Below the pieces are notes generated by a model that saw only the letters and a list, made by a program, of their open reading frames with translations, searched no databases and was not told the origin of the DNA. A stretch of DNA of 64,000 nt, from positions 62,001 to 126,000 of the forward strand of contig QANY01007347.1 in NCBI GenBank assembly GCA_003255025.1. The letters run 5' to 3'. This DNA is from Datisca glomerata (lineage: Eukaryota > Streptophyta > Magnoliopsida > Cucurbitales > Datiscaceae). The first letter of the stretch is position 1, and every line of letters starts with the position of its first letter. The position numbers and the translations under genes are program-made. Shown here piece after piece: positions 23,139 through 35,800 of this stretch.

Positions 23139-24760
23139 TGCTAGCTTGTCTTCTTTGAAGATGTCACTACCTTATTTCGCATTTTGCACACGTTGTTTTC
23201 TTCTTTAATTTTCTCTTACTATTAAATTATTATAGTCACGTGAACATAAATCATATGCAAAGTCACCAAAACCACCAATTTAAAAATACATTAAAGAAAA
23301 GAATAAGAATAAAAGTGTAAAGGCCCACTAACTCAAGTATAAATAAAAACTTTATAGAAATGATTACATAAACTAAAATTGTTCAAAACTTTTAGCCATA
23401 TTTTTGCTTTTATCGTTTGAAGAATTCAAGGACGGTGCACCAATTACGAAGCCCTGCTGACTATTTTGAGTCCCAACAATCCAATCTTCACTTTATAAAG
23501 TTACTGTAAAAAAAATTCAACTTAAATATATTCACACAGGAACACCCTCTTCACAAGAGAATAAACATGAGCGGTGCTATAAACAATCGCCCCACAAGTG
23601 CGATCCCGATTCCCAACCGCCCGTTAGACGTGGTTTTTCAAGGTGGAACACCATGCTAGAGGACTAACATCACACACAGGACCGCCGGTAACGACCGTGT
23701 TATATGGCAGTTTCTAATACCTTAAAACTTGCTATTGGTGTAAAAGAATTAGTAAACAGTAACTGATTTTGAGTATCTATTTTATTGTTCATTCTCTTTT
23801 GCCAAAGAATAAAGGGGAAGAAGATTTTGTGCAAAGTAGTTGCGTTGAAGTTAAGAGTTTATAAGAAAGTGCCTATGATTAGATTCTATTCTCTGCTAAC
23901 TAAGCTTTATCATCATAATAATAAATTATAAGATATGTGAAAACTATTTATAACACCTAATAAGAAAATGAATCCCTCTAGTCAGACTATATCTACTTAA
24001 AAAATTTAGATCGTTCACTCAGATCTCAATAGTCTTGATCTGCTTAACACGAAAACTATAAAAATGTGATATAATAAAATATTTTAAAACTATCCTATCC
24101 CTCATAACAAGAGAGGATATGATCTTATCTCACAATCTATGACTTGTTTTTTTTATCTTATATATCATGTTTCAAGTAAGAGCTTATAGGTAATAATGTA
24201 GAGTACCATGTATCATGAGTATCTATACCATCGACCGAGATCAACATAACCTCTCATCAGGATCTAAATCCTAAAAAAATTTGGGAAATACATGAAACAT
24301 ATAAATCCATATATAGAATGAAGGAGAATTATGTGACACCTGACTAATATAGTATTGTAGATAACACAAATAATCATGAGATATCATAAATATATTGAAC
24401 AGTTATATACTTCAAACATATAGTAAATATCCAAATATGTTATTAGGTATTAAAAAAAATCACATTATGATACTGGGGCCTATATCAGGGAAAATTTATA
24501 ATACTCTCAGAATATCGAATATTCAGTACTCTTTTATATCATTTTATGACTCGTGTAAATTATTTGATGAATATGTATACCTTTTACAAACACAAGAATT
24601 TATTTATTCTCTATCCTCAAATTTAAATAAAATATAATATTTATATACGCGTGACAATTGATGATATAAATTTTATATGTAGGGAATACTTTCTACCCGT
24701 AGCCTTGTAATGAGAGACAAGTCGACCAGAATTTCTCAATAAAACAGTGTCTTCCGCGCT
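23139..24760. other. intergenic region upstream of the transporter
   Basis: Mostly AT-rich. 23560-23720 is GC-richer with no ORF. The 80-aa plus ORF at 24395-24637 has no motif and lies in very AT-rich sequence. No repeat mate found within the window. Confidence 0.4.
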
Positions 24761-24762
24761 GG

Positions 24763-24975
24763 TATATATATGTGCTTCATGTATCATATCTTTCGAAACT
24801 CAGTTGACAGTTCATGTCTATCTGCAATTTCCCTCGTTTCTTTAATTCCACTTCCCATATAAACAATCATTTTTAATTTTGATTTGTCAATAGCCCAACT
24901 ATCCAGATATGACACATTGCAATTTTTCAGCAGAATATCACTAACAAACAATATCTCTCTTTCTCTCTCTCTCTT
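24763..24975 (+). promoter_or_regulatory. probable core promoter and 5' leader of the PUT-like gene
   Basis: TATATATA at 24763-24770 lies about 220 bp before the ATG and is a plausible TATA box, placing transcription start near 24795. A CT-rich run (24954-24975, CTCTCTTTCTCTCTCTCTCT) immediately before the coding region is typical of plant 5' untranslated leaders. Confidence 0.5.
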
Positions 24976-24989
24976 TATATCAGAAAATC

Positions 24990-26465
24990 ATGAATTCTGA
25001 GAGTTTTAATGGTATGAAAAGAGGCGTAGATCAAGGAAAAGTATCAGTATACCAAGAACCCGCCATGGATTCATCTTCGACGAATCCAATCATAAGTCAA
25101 CACCTTCCAATCACTACCACAGCCACACCTCCCAGTTCCAAAAAGCTAACGCTAATCCCTCTCATCTTCCTCATCTACTTCGAGGTCGCCGGTGGCCCTT
25201 ACGGTGAAGAACCGGCGGTTCAAGCGGCAGGACCCCTTTTGGCCATTCTGGGGTTTTTAATCTTCCCTTTCATTTGGAGTGTCCCGGAGGCTCTCATCAC
25301 TGCTGAGCTCTCCACCTCGTTTCCCGGCAACGGCGGATTTGTAATCTGGGCTGAGAAAGCATTTGGGCCTTTTTGGGGATCCCTAATGGGGACCTGGAAA
25401 TTCCTCAGTGGGGTAATCAACATCGCCGCCTTCCCCGTTCTCTGCATCGGCTACGTCGAGAAAGTCATCCCAGCTTTGAACTCCGGTTGGCCTCGGTACT
25501 TAGCAATCTCTGTTTCGACATTGTCGCTATCTTTTCTTAATTATTCTGGTCTTACGATTGTTGGGAATGCTGCTGTTGTTCTTGCTGTAGTCTCATTGTT
25601 ACCATTTGTATTAATGTCTTTGATTGCTATACCCCAAATTCGCCCTCATAGATGGATAAGTTTGGGACAGGAAGGGGTGAAGAAGGATTGGAATTTATTC
25701 TTCAATACCCTCTTTTGGAACTTGAATTTCTGGGATAATGTTAGTACTTTAGCTGGAGAAGTGGAAAAGCCACAGAAAACTTTCCCTGTGGCCTTATTCG
25801 TGTCTGTGATTTTCACTTGTGTGGCTTACTTGATTCCACTTTTGGCTGTGACTGGGGCTGTTTCTGTGGATCAAAATCTGTGGGAGGCTGGATTTCATGC
25901 CCAGGCTGCTGAAATCATTGCTGGTAAATGGTTGAAATACTTCCTTGAAGTGGGTGCAGTTTTGTCTGCAATTGGGTTATTTGAGGCTCAACTAAGTAGC
26001 AGCGCATATCAGGTTCTGGGTATGGCGGAAATTGGGATTTTACCAAAATTTTTTGCCGTCCGGTCCAAATGGTTCAATACACCATGGCTAGGAATTCTGA
26101 TTTCCACTGCTATATCACTGGCTGTTTCTTACATGACTTACACAGATATAATTTCATCAGCAAATTTCTTATACAGTCTGGGAATGTTATTGGAGTTTTC
26201 ATCATTTATTTGGTTAAGAAGGAAGTTGCCTTCCATGAAAAGGCCTTACAAGGTTCCATTGAATCTACCAGGACTGGTGATTATGTGTTTGATTCCATCT
26301 GGGTTTTTGGTTGTGATTATGGTTTTTGCCACTAAGGCTGTGTATTTGGTGAGTGGCATAATGACTGTGGGTGGGATTGGATGGTATTTTTTCATGAAGT
26401 TTTGTAAGGCAAAGAAGTTCTGTAAATTCAGCAGTAATTCTGAGGAACTTGTTGAAGAAGGATGA
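24990..26465 (+). CDS. polyamine/amino-acid transporter, plant PUT/LAT family (PUT4-like)
   Basis: 491 aa, single exon, complete. The APC-superfamily core starts at residue ~51 ([20 protein letters not shown]) with the substrate-loop motif [10 protein letters not shown] at 68-77, [20 protein letters not shown] around 100-119, and [20 protein letters not shown] near 240-260. About 12 membrane segments are visible, ending in a short basic and acidic tail. The first ~50 residues are a variable hydrophilic cytosolic tail. Members are plasma- or endomembrane H+-coupled uptake systems for putrescine, spermidine and related cations. The wording is closest to the PUT4-type subgroup, from memory and not from a search. 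An alternative ATG is at 25014 (residue 9). Length and motifs are normal for the family; no frameshift. Confidence 0.93.
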   Translation: MNSESFNGMKRGVDQGKVSVYQEPAMDSSSTNPIISQHLPITTTATPPSSKKLTLIPLIFLIYFEVAGGPYGEEPAVQAAGPLLAILGFLIFPFIWSVPEALITAELSTSFPGNGGFVIWAEKAFGPFWGSLMGTWKFLSGVINIAAFPVLCIGYVEKVIPALNSGWPRYLAISVSTLSLSFLNYSGLTIVGNAAVVLAVVSLLPFVLMSLIAIPQIRPHRWISLGQEGVKKDWNLFFNTLFWNLNFWDNVSTLAGEVEKPQKTFPVALFVSVIFTCVAYLIPLLAVTGAVSVDQNLWEAGFHAQAAEIIAGKWLKYFLEVGAVLSAIGLFEAQLSSSAYQVLGMAEIGILPKFFAVRSKWFNTPWLGILISTAISLAVSYMTYTDIISSANFLYSLGMLLEFSSFIWLRRKLPSMKRPYKVPLNLPGLVIMCLIPSGFLVVIMVFATKAVYLVSGIMTVGGIGWYFFMKFCKAKKFCKFSSNSEELVEEG

Positions 26466-26643
26466 GAACAAATGCACGGAATTGCTCAGTTTATTTAACT
26501 TCTCCAATTGGGATTGTGCAAGAAAAAGCGTTGGTGGAGCCCAAAATCTCATTCGATTGAGTCTGCAAAGAAGTGTGCGTAAGTTCCAATCCAACAAGTT
26601 GATGGTATTGTTCAGGTGTATAAAAGATCAGTCATACACTCTT

Positions 26644-26930
26644 AGGGACCGTTTGATATAAGATTGAGAGTAAATGATTTTCGGAATAAGATTATTGGAA
26701 TATTATTGTAGGAAAATATATGTCTGAAAATTTAAGATTATTATGTTCGGTTTCAGAATAAGATTGTTGGAATATAATTGTAGGAGAGCATATGTTTGAA
26801 AATTTAAGAATACTATGTTCAATAATAATTGAAAATGTTATGATATAATTATGAGAATATAAATTATTTTATTTATTTTGATTGAACGTAAGGAGAATTT
26901 TATGAATATGAAATCATGTTAAGGTACCAT
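26644..26930. mobile_element. MITE-like repeat downstream of the transporter
   Basis: Begins GGGACCGTTTGATATAAG, resembling hAT-type MITE ends, and contains a ~72-74-bp internal duplication (GGAATATTATTGTAGGAAAA near 26696 and its variant near 26769). No ORF, right end not certain. It may supply the 3' end of the transporter transcript (several AATAAGA words). Confidence 0.45.
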
Positions 26931-28149
26931 TTTAAAGAAAGTTTTCATAAAAACGAAAAAAGTCATAGGGCCATAGCAAATGAAAACAGATCTTCTCCCA
27001 TGTCGAAGATATTCAACTATAAATTTTGTAAGAAAAAAAAACTATAAATTTTAAAAACAAAACTAATGGTTGAGATTAGACCAATATGATCGACTCTGAT
27101 TCAGATCAGACTTGCATGATTATCTCACTTTGAAATCGACAAGAGATCACCTAAATCCCATAACCAAGAGAGTTTTAGGTTCCATAATCTATGTGAATTG
27201 AATCATCAAAGAAAATCATCAAAGACAAATGAAAATGAAAACGAATGCGAATTTTGGTAGATGTGATGTGGCAAGTGCCATAAAGGCCGCAGTACTCGAA
27301 ATTTCAGTTACTATAATAAGTTTTGGACTTGGTTGCTACCTGCCCTGGTTGGGTACTAAAAGTCAAACAAATTGAGTAGAGCTGCATTTAAAATAAGAGT
27401 GAAATAATCTGTAGTTGTGAATGTTGAAGATAGAAAGAGAGTGATGTTTCATGTAAGTCCAAGTATTGGGTCCCATTAGTTAAAAAAAATGTATTACGAC
27501 CAGGTCCAATCTTAACTTTAAAGTTAATTATTGAGTGCAAGAAGTGACTAAAATTGAATAAGACAGGCTTGCGTTTTTAAAAAGGGATCGAACAAGTCAC
27601 TCTTTCAGAATTTTAAGTAGCTATTACTAGGTCCTCATCTATTGAAAATGACATCTACAGTTCAAAGAACACGAGATGACATGTATCCATTGGGGATTTC
27701 GATGGGGTAAGTTATATTAGATGTATCAATAGTTCAAAGAACACGAGATGAACATGTATCCATCATCAACATTTTTTTATCATACCCTCTCTAATAATGC
27801 TCTACTCCATATCTATGAGCATTTTTTTTTATCTCATGTCCTCTCTCATACTCAACTCTATAGCTATGAACATCTCATACCTTCTCTCATACTCAATTCC
27901 ATACTCATGAACACTTTTTATTGATATACCCACAAAAATTTTAACCAGTGAATTTTTTTACCCGTAATCTATACTTGCAGTAAATTTTTAAAATGTTATA
28001 CTATTTTCATATATTCATATTAAAATTTCACAATAAGGTTTCAAATCATAAAGATTAGACTTAACATAATCTAAAAAAATATATCTTGAAAATTTTTAAA
28101 TTTAAACTTGCTCATGATCATCCTTGATGATGCTAGAAATCTAGTGTCA
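26931..28149. other. non-coding DNA with small duplications
   Basis: TTCAAAGAACACGAGATGA occurs at about 27661 and 27733 (72-bp spacing). 27770-27920 repeats CTCTCTCATACTCAA/TATGAACA phrases with ~55-bp spacing. No supported gene. Confidence 0.5.
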
Positions 28150-28760
28150 GAGGTGTTGCCATGCGTCGTCAAGAAAGGATAAGATAAAGGAGTTAATGTA
28201 AGATTATCAACTGACACCGGTGCAGTGCCAAGTCAATTAGACTCCGACGCTCAGTCTTTTCCAGTTGAGTTTTCAAACTCTCCAACTCTGTAAGATATTT
28301 GTCACGCTTTTACCCAACATAGTAACCTTCCGAGTCAAGGCTGTCATATATTGTAAAGACTGAAAAAAGTTAGAGTTGTTGTGCGATACAAATGCAAGGT
28401 CAACGTAAAGTAACATGTCATACCTGCAAGTTGTAAGCGATAACAGCATCATTCAACTCCTTTTCGGGAAGCTCGAATAAGAGCTTCTGATCCTTCGGGA
28501 ACAAAAGCAACTTAGCTATGTCGGGAACCATATCATCCTCAACTTGAATAGACGCATTTGAATCTAGTTGTAGAGTTATAAGTCCAACTCCATCCTCATC
28601 TGTTGGGACGTCAACCTCAAGCGCCGGTTGGTTCTTCTTTGTCAAATGGTCCTCGGTAGAAGCTGGGATAACAAGATGTCTTGATGATGAACTGGGGGCA
28701 GAAACACTCTCGGGAGCTGGGGCAGTCAAGGCCTCCTTTCTTTTAATAGTTTCTCTTCAA
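28150..28760 (-). pseudogene. antisense extra-ORF remnant of a gypsy (Tat-type) element, C-terminal part
   Basis: ORF 28418-28729 encodes a Ser/Pro-rich stretch, an acidic part and LLFPKDQKLLFELPEKELND, ending AYNLQ at a splice-donor-like GTATGA. Past a gap, 28370-28240 encodes TALTRKVTMLGKSVTN and, after a 1-base slip, ELESLKTQLEKTERRSLIDL, a coiled coil. Layout and wording resemble the C-terminal half of the 'putative gypsy type transposon' proteins carried as extra ORFs by plant Tat-lineage elements. It lies just upstream of and opposite to the gag at 29850, as expected for an antisense extra ORF before gag. No direct proof they are one element. Confidence 0.45.
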
Positions 28761-28904
28761 GATTCAGAAGTTCAATGTCATACTTCATCGTAGAAAATGT
28801 ACCTATAAAAAATAAGAAGCATGATCAATAAAGTAACATAAGTAGCATATCATGAAAAATTCTGAAGAATAGTTAGAAAATCTAGAACCCCCGCTGCCGT
28901 CAAA

Positions 28905-29240
28905 CATACTATCATCATGGTCCACCGCCGGACGAACCATCCTCATGCTCCACCACCAGATGGAACATCCTCATGCTCTACCACCGAACATAACATTCAT
29001 GCTCCACCGCATGACGGAACATCCTCATGCTCCACCTTCAGATGTAGCATTCTCATGCTCTGCTGCCTGACAGACCATCCATGCTCTGCCGCCTGAATAA
29101 ACATCCTCATGCTCCACCGCTAGATGAAACATCCTCATACTCCGTCACCGGACGGACCATCCAAGCTCCGCTGTTGGACGAAAATCCTCATGTTCCACTG
29201 CCTGACAGACCATCCATGCTCTGCCGCCGGATAAACGAAT
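28905..29240. repeat. ~30-33-bp minisatellite, about ten units
   Basis: Units contain CATCCTCATGCTCCACC or CATCCATGCTCTGCC followed by GCCGGACGGA-like words, alternating in length. GC-rich against an AT-rich background; heavily diverged, with some units lacking the CCTCATG part. The ORF at 29081-29308 is only translated repeat. Confidence 0.8.
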
Positions 29241-29849
29241 TGTATGGCCGAATCACATGGTTCCTTCATCCTCACAAAAACCATTTTCATAGTTTGAGCA
29301 CTTTATAGTAAAAAAAAATATTACCAGATAATGGGAGATGATCAACGGCTGGAGCAGCTAATCCTGCACCTTTCAACATTGACTCAATCAGGAGGCCTCA
29401 GAGACTATGATCGGGCACAATAAGAAGGACATTCAAGTTATGTTTTGTCGAATCTAACAGAGGAATTCTACTCTAGTTATCTTGATATGTCAGAGACACA
29501 TGTTAGATAAATATTCAAAGTAAGTTCTATTATGATAAGACAGAGTAAGGTAAAACATTCAACCTTAGTTACCTTTGGGGGTCGGAATGTGAAACTGAGT
29601 AGGATTCTCGCCAGAACCATTTTCTCAACAGCCCCAGACGAAGAAGTAGTGTTCTTGCCAATTTCTATTACTAGTGGGTTGTCCATATAGAAGCTTCCAG
29701 CCTCTTTTGCTATTAAGGGATTATATGCCGAGAATTTCTTGAGATATACTATAACAACCATACAGTTTAGGAAGCCCAACCTTAACTCCAGATAACTTAC
29801 TGAGTACAATCAAGCATAGTAGTGTTCTCCAAAAGGTAGGAAAAGGTTG
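29241..29849. other. unassigned DNA, possible antisense exon
   Basis: A 110-aa minus ORF at 29477-29809 (MDNPLVIEIGKNTTSSSGAV near the middle) may be an upstream exon of the antisense ORF at 28150-28760, but no domain is recognised. Confidence 0.3.
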
Positions 29850-32800
29850 ACAAGGAGTTAGAGGTGCGATTATTCATGTGGAACAGTCTCAGGCCATTCA
29901 AGATCTTATCCATACTTTATTTATAGACATGCAACAAGGTTTTCAAGTCATTCAACAAAGTATGGATCAAGGTTTTCAAGCCTTGGAACAAAACATTTAG
30001 AATTTGATAGAGATACTTTGGTCACAACAACTTGTGCAATCAATATAACATAGAAAAAGTTAAGCAGCTGGCTCCGATTCAACTGCTGCCAGCAAGGCGG
30101 AATAACCAGCCATGGAGCAAAATGTCGATAACAATGGTCATACTTGTAGGGTTGGCCAAATGGATTTCCACGCCACTAATGTGCAGGTTCCATCAAGGCA
30201 AGTTTAAGGTATAACGATCAATCTCTAGATGTCGAAGCCAATGAGAATATGATTCATAATGTGATTGGCCTTAAGATAAGAAGAATTGGTCGATTATATA
30301 GAAAGCCTTATCTAGAGATAATGGATCAAATGGATTTTTCAAGAGGCTATAAGTCTCGAGATTTTGGCATATTCTTTAAGGATGGAAATCAATCTAAGAT
30401 GGAGCAACTAGTCGATTCACAGCCTAGTGTGGAGTAGTTGGAGGTGATGAATTTTTGAAGTACAAGGTATTTGCCAACTCCTTCATTGGTACAACTTTTA
30501 CTTGGTACATTAATCTTCCTGTCAACTCGCTCTAAATTGGCAAGTTATGGAGCATTTATTCCATGAACAATTTTGAAGGATTGAACTAGAGGTCTCTATG
30601 GACAATTTAATGAGGGTTGCCAAAAGGAAGGAGTCATGGTCGGGAGTTCATTGCGCATTTCAAAAGGGCTAAGAATAGTATAGGGTATTCCTCCTAGAGA
30701 ATGAGTTCGTAAAATTGGCTGAAAATGGCTTGAGCTTAGAACTGAGAAAAAAGTTTGAAGGGATAGAATTTAGAGACTTGTTTGAGTTAGCCTCAAGAAT
30801 GACCAGGTATGAGAAAATTTTGAAGGAGGAATCCCAAAGGAAGAATGCTTCTAAGAGACATACTATAGGGATTCGACTGTTGAGATTAACGTTTTTGAGC
30901 CAGAACTGCAATGTGTGGAGGAAAAGAGACCACTAAGATTAAAGAGGCTACGATTGTGGCTAACTAGTCATATGTATCAAATATCTCAGTAGATCAACCA
31001 AGACACATAAAAGTGCCTGGTGAGGAAAATAGGTTTGAATTCAAATGCACTTACACCTTCGACCTCACTAAGGCTGATCAAATATTTGATCACTTGTTGA
31101 CCGACAGAAAAATTTACTAGTAGGCCATGTTTTACCATTAGTTGAGTGATGAAAAATAAATAAAATTTCAAGTGGAACAATGCATGGAGCCACTCATCCT
31201 CTAATTATGTGATTTTTTAGAATATTATTCAAGATTTGGTAGAGAATGAACATTGAAGTTTCTAGACAATAAGTGATGAGAGTTCATAGTAAACCTTTTC
31301 CAGGCATATGAGTGTATTTTACTTTTGTGAACATTGATAAGTGAGCAAAATCACAACCTAAAGTTGATATTTGACCAAACATTAAAATGTTCAAACTAGA
31401 GGAATGATGAAAAAGAGTAATGATGATCTGGAAAAGTTTGATGAAAAGCTATAGAGTCAATGTAAGAGTGAGATAGAAGGTTCGACCAAAAAAAGGTGGG
31501 TCGGCCAAGAAATTTCATTGTTAAACAAAATCATGATTTGAGTCCATCCCTAGATAATTATGGTTCTGACAACCCAAAGTCTGTGTTTCAAAGAATAACA
31601 AGGCATTGACCTGGATACAGACACCTATTTGAAAGAAGGTTTCAGTGAGGATAATAAAGTTTGTAAGGTCGACGACAACCTCACCCACCACGTAAAAATG
31701 ACAACAGGGTCGGCCATAGCAACGAGACCAATATAGGAGATGATGAGATGTTGGTTTACGAGTGACTGTATTACACAATGAGCACCCTAGTATATTTAGA
31801 TGACCAATATGTCGAGGATGGTGAGGTCACCAGTAACTAAGGTTAGCCGATGGTATAGACACGACCAAATATCCTTTTGCCATACTCATTTCTAACCTGA
31901 ACGCAAAAAGGAAGATTATAAAGGCAAAGGGCCATAAAGAACTATCTTGGCCAAGATTAATTAAGAGTCAAGGAAGAAGAGTCTGAACTTGTTGGAGAAA
32001 AAAAAGGAGGAGAAATATGTGATCGATAAGTTAAAAGCTCACTTATGAGGAGAGAAATATGATAATCTTTTAGGTAAAAAGAAGGGTGAAGGCGAGCATG
32101 ATCCAAAGTCTCCTCAACTGGAGGATGAAGAGATAACATATGTTTTTGAAGAAGGAGTTGAGCCTATCATTCAGTTTGGGTCTTTACCTTCAGCTCATTA
32201 TAACATGATGGTCGTACTTCCTTTATATTTTGAAGCTCAGCCAGGGCAGCCTTGTGTAATAGAGGGTGATGTAATTGAGATCAGAGACAACAAAGTAAAG
32301 ATGGACAGAGAATTTAAAGATTTGGCATAATAATTGATTAGTGAAAGTAAGAATACAACTTTGCCAGAAAAGATAGTTTTTCGGAGGCCAATAAAGAGTG
32401 CATCGGAACACTTGAAATCATTATACATATGTATGTATATGGTTTATAGGTCAATCCATAGGGTTTTGTTGACATGAGGCTACCGTGAAAAATCTTCTAA
32501 CATTCATGAGAAAAGTTTGTGTAGTTAAGATTACGAGTTGATCCAAACTGAGGTAGCAATTATTAATTTTACAGGTGGAGTCACAAAGACAGAAGAGGTG
32601 TTATCAATTTAGCTAATTGGAAAGGAAAACATTAATGAAAACGGTTTTTGTGGTGGATTCAACGTCCATTACAACATTTTACTTGGAAGAGATTGGATTC
32701 ACAGAAGTCTTTGTGTGCCATCATCATTTCATTAATTTTTGTTCTCCTGGAATAGGGATAAGGTCGAATTAATTTATGGCAATAGCATGCATTTCTTGGC

Positions 32801-32890
32801 CTCAACCAATGTAGTGGAAGTAAGATATTATGAAGATGATATCAGTATAATAAATTATTTTGGAACTAGTAATCAAGCCGCCCACGTGGT
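29850..32890 (+). pseudogene. decayed Ty3/gypsy gag-protease
   Basis: Islands in shifting frames follow the order of a plant gypsy gag-pol: a Gln-rich coiled coil (about 29870-30000), LYRKPYLEIMDQMDFSRGYK (30295-30355), a gag block with TWYINLPV and LAENGLSLELRKKFEGIEFR, then FELASRMTRYEKILKEESQR (to 30840), a KADQIFDHLL linker (31070), and finally FGSLPSAHYNMM and the protease-end motif YNILLGRDWIH (about 32670-32700). No RT follows; at 32890 the similarity ends. Both LTRs are missing or unrecognised. Confidence 0.7.
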
Positions 32891-35800
32891 GTTATGACGT
32901 TAAAGGATCATAAGTTTCTTTGGAAATCATTTGAAAATAATTTAAATTCAATTTCTTTGACCGATTTTTATTTTGTCTTAAATTCATCAATTCTACATAT
33001 TTTTCTGTATAAAAGTAAATCCAAACCCACAATAGAAAACATCGAAAACTATAAACTGAGTTTTATTATAAAGAAGGAAAACTTTAATATTAAGTTTCAT
33101 TTTAGCAAGAAATTCCAAAATTTTAGCAAAGTGAATTTAGGACGTACAATTTCCGCTTCTCTTTAGGTTGCTGAGAAACCCAATTATATATCTAAATTTT
33201 CATAAGGGTGTCAATTAATTGCTTAAATATAGAGCTAATGCATAAAATAAGAAGAAAGTAAAAACGCCAGATGGTGCCAATTGCCATACACCCCTAGCTT
33301 GGCGATAGCTCCGCTGCGGCAAGCACGGTTAGATCAAGAAGAAAAAGAGAATAGTTGGTAGGGGTCGCCACTGGGCATTTGTCGAGGTGGTCGTGGTCGT
33401 CTGTTCTTGCACGGATGATCACGATCACAACTAGAGGGGATCTGATGATAAAGTTGGGTTTATTGTAATTGATACATAATGGAAAATACTTTTTTAGAAC
33501 TGTGAGATGAATTTGACCATATATTTAAAATATAATGTATTTTAGTAATATGTGTATGCATAGATTCTAAAATATTTACTTGATAAGTGTGGACAATTTT
33601 TTTTCTAATTTTTTTTTTTACAATTCGAGTAATTTCCCTAGAAGAGTTCAGTTACAGATTTATAGTAGGTAAATGTTTTTTGAAGTTTGGTGTTCGTCTA
33701 TTTACACTACTCCCTTTCCAGATTGTATTGCTCACCCACCGGTTTGGAGGAATCTTGTTCTTAGTTATTTTTCCCTAGTAACCCAAAGGGTTTGAGTTTT
33801 GACTTAAAAAATTTAAATGATTTTTCTTTTTGAAACTACTCGGCTAAAGATTTTCATTTTGCTTCAAAAAGAGAAAAGATTTTCATTTGGTTGATTCAGT
33901 TTCATTTTTGTTATTTTTAATCTGAACAAACTTTGCTTAGGCTCTCAAATTTCCAAGCAATAATCCCTCTCCACTGAGTTTTTTTCCTTTTCTTTATGTT
34001 ATCATGTTCTCAGCTCTCTATCAATTATTCTCATGATTGTATCTTCTAATCCAGTGTAAATAATTAATTATTTTTAAAATTTTTATGTTATTGTTAACGG
34101 TAACGTACTTGGATGAGTTTCTCTCTTCTTTCAGTATGTTACTACTTTAGTAACGTAGTATTGGATAAAATATTACCTAGGAAAATAAATTATCTGCGTA
34201 GTGTAAATAAATTATTTACTGTAGATAAGCATATACTTACTAAACGTTCTTAAACAATCTGAACTGAACCGATTTTGTTAGTTTTTGTTTTTATTATTGG
34301 GTCTTTTTTTCCATAAACAAAGCGTTAAGGGCTATTCTTGTCATGGGCTTTTAAATAGGGTCACTTTTGTAATTATGCCTTATAAGATGGGTAGAATTAC
34401 CAGCCCCATAACCAAGTGGACTTAAAAAGAAAAAACTAAACATATTTCCTACAACATGAGCAGCTATATTATAAATAATTAGTAAAAAAAGAATACTTTA
34501 AATCAAATATGACCATATTTTATGGATGTGCATGCTAAAAAAATAATGTTTTTCTTTCTATTATACTATTCTATATAATATTAATTTAATGCTAACATAA
34601 ATTTAGAAACTCCACAAAATCTCAAATCTCTCTCTTCTCTATTAAATCTCTCCTAAATCTCTCTCTCTTGTTTTAAAATTAGAGTAGATATCTGCCTAAT
34701 TAAAGTAACAACATCGAAGGTTGGTGTAATTCATCCTTGATTTCTTTTATCAAACAATGAAATGATATATATATATATATATAATTGGAGGTTGGAGTAT
34801 TGAATCGAGCTTGTTTCTATATTTTTTTTATAGTTGGGCTCTCAGCTGACCTAGACCATGCTTGGTGCTCTCGGTTGTCTTTCTTGTCCTCCTTGCTCGT
34901 AACGAAGTCAATTTTGATTGTCTTTTAAGGATATTTATTTATTTAACAAAATTATATATATCTAAATAATGGTTTTCACTTCATATTAGTATTAACCGAG
35001 TTTTTCATCTTAAATACCATAATTATTTCTTTTTTAAATTAGAATCAGGTTTCAGGAGCGTAGCTTTTCTACTAATTCAAGATGGTTACAGGCCCTCGAC
35101 TAGGAGTTTCTAATAAGTACATCATGGGTAAATTAAAGGATCACGCATCACGCAGATCAATGACCACGAGAATCATACTCATGATTTGAACTCATGAACT
35201 GGGGGAGTAAACGCACAAACTCACGGTAATCAATTGCGCAAAAAATTTAGATAAATTTTCAAATTTGATAGCTTATTGTCATATGACTAATAATTATTAA
35301 GAAAATAAAATAAATAATAAAATAATAAAATAATAACTAATATAATATTAAAGATAAAATGTATTAGAGTATAATCAGTTAGTAGATATTTTTTTTAATA
35401 TAATTGTAATAAGCATGTTACGCTCAAATGAGTAAACATGTGATATTAGTTAGTGATCAGTTTTTCTAATACATATTTAGAATCTCATTCGCACATAAGA
35501 ATTCTTAGAATCATATATTTACTTTTAATTTATTATTATTAATTAACAATTTATTGCCAATAAATTAATTTATTGTCACTAATTAGTAAAAAATAATTAT
35601 AATAATTACTTTACACTCATAAGTAAATATGTGATCGAAGTGATTAATCAGTTAATAGACATTTGTTAGATTCATTTAAAATAACATATGTATATATCTA
35701 TTCTCTTAAAATAAAATATTTACCTATAATCAAATTTTTAATTACATTTTAGAAACTTTTTTTTTATCTTCTTATTATAATTATTACTATATATTGAATG

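Noticed and set aside
24395..24637. 80-aa ORF upstream of the transporter
   Set aside because: AT-rich, Tyr/Ile/Asn-biased, no motif, no promoter evidence.
28905..29240. CRISPR-like array
   Set aside because: Units are contiguous diverged minisatellite copies without constant-length unique spacers, in a plant nuclear setting.
32894..33166. 90-aa ORF after the gypsy protease
   Set aside because: Low-complexity Phe/Lys/Ser/Asn composition; not part of any pol domain.
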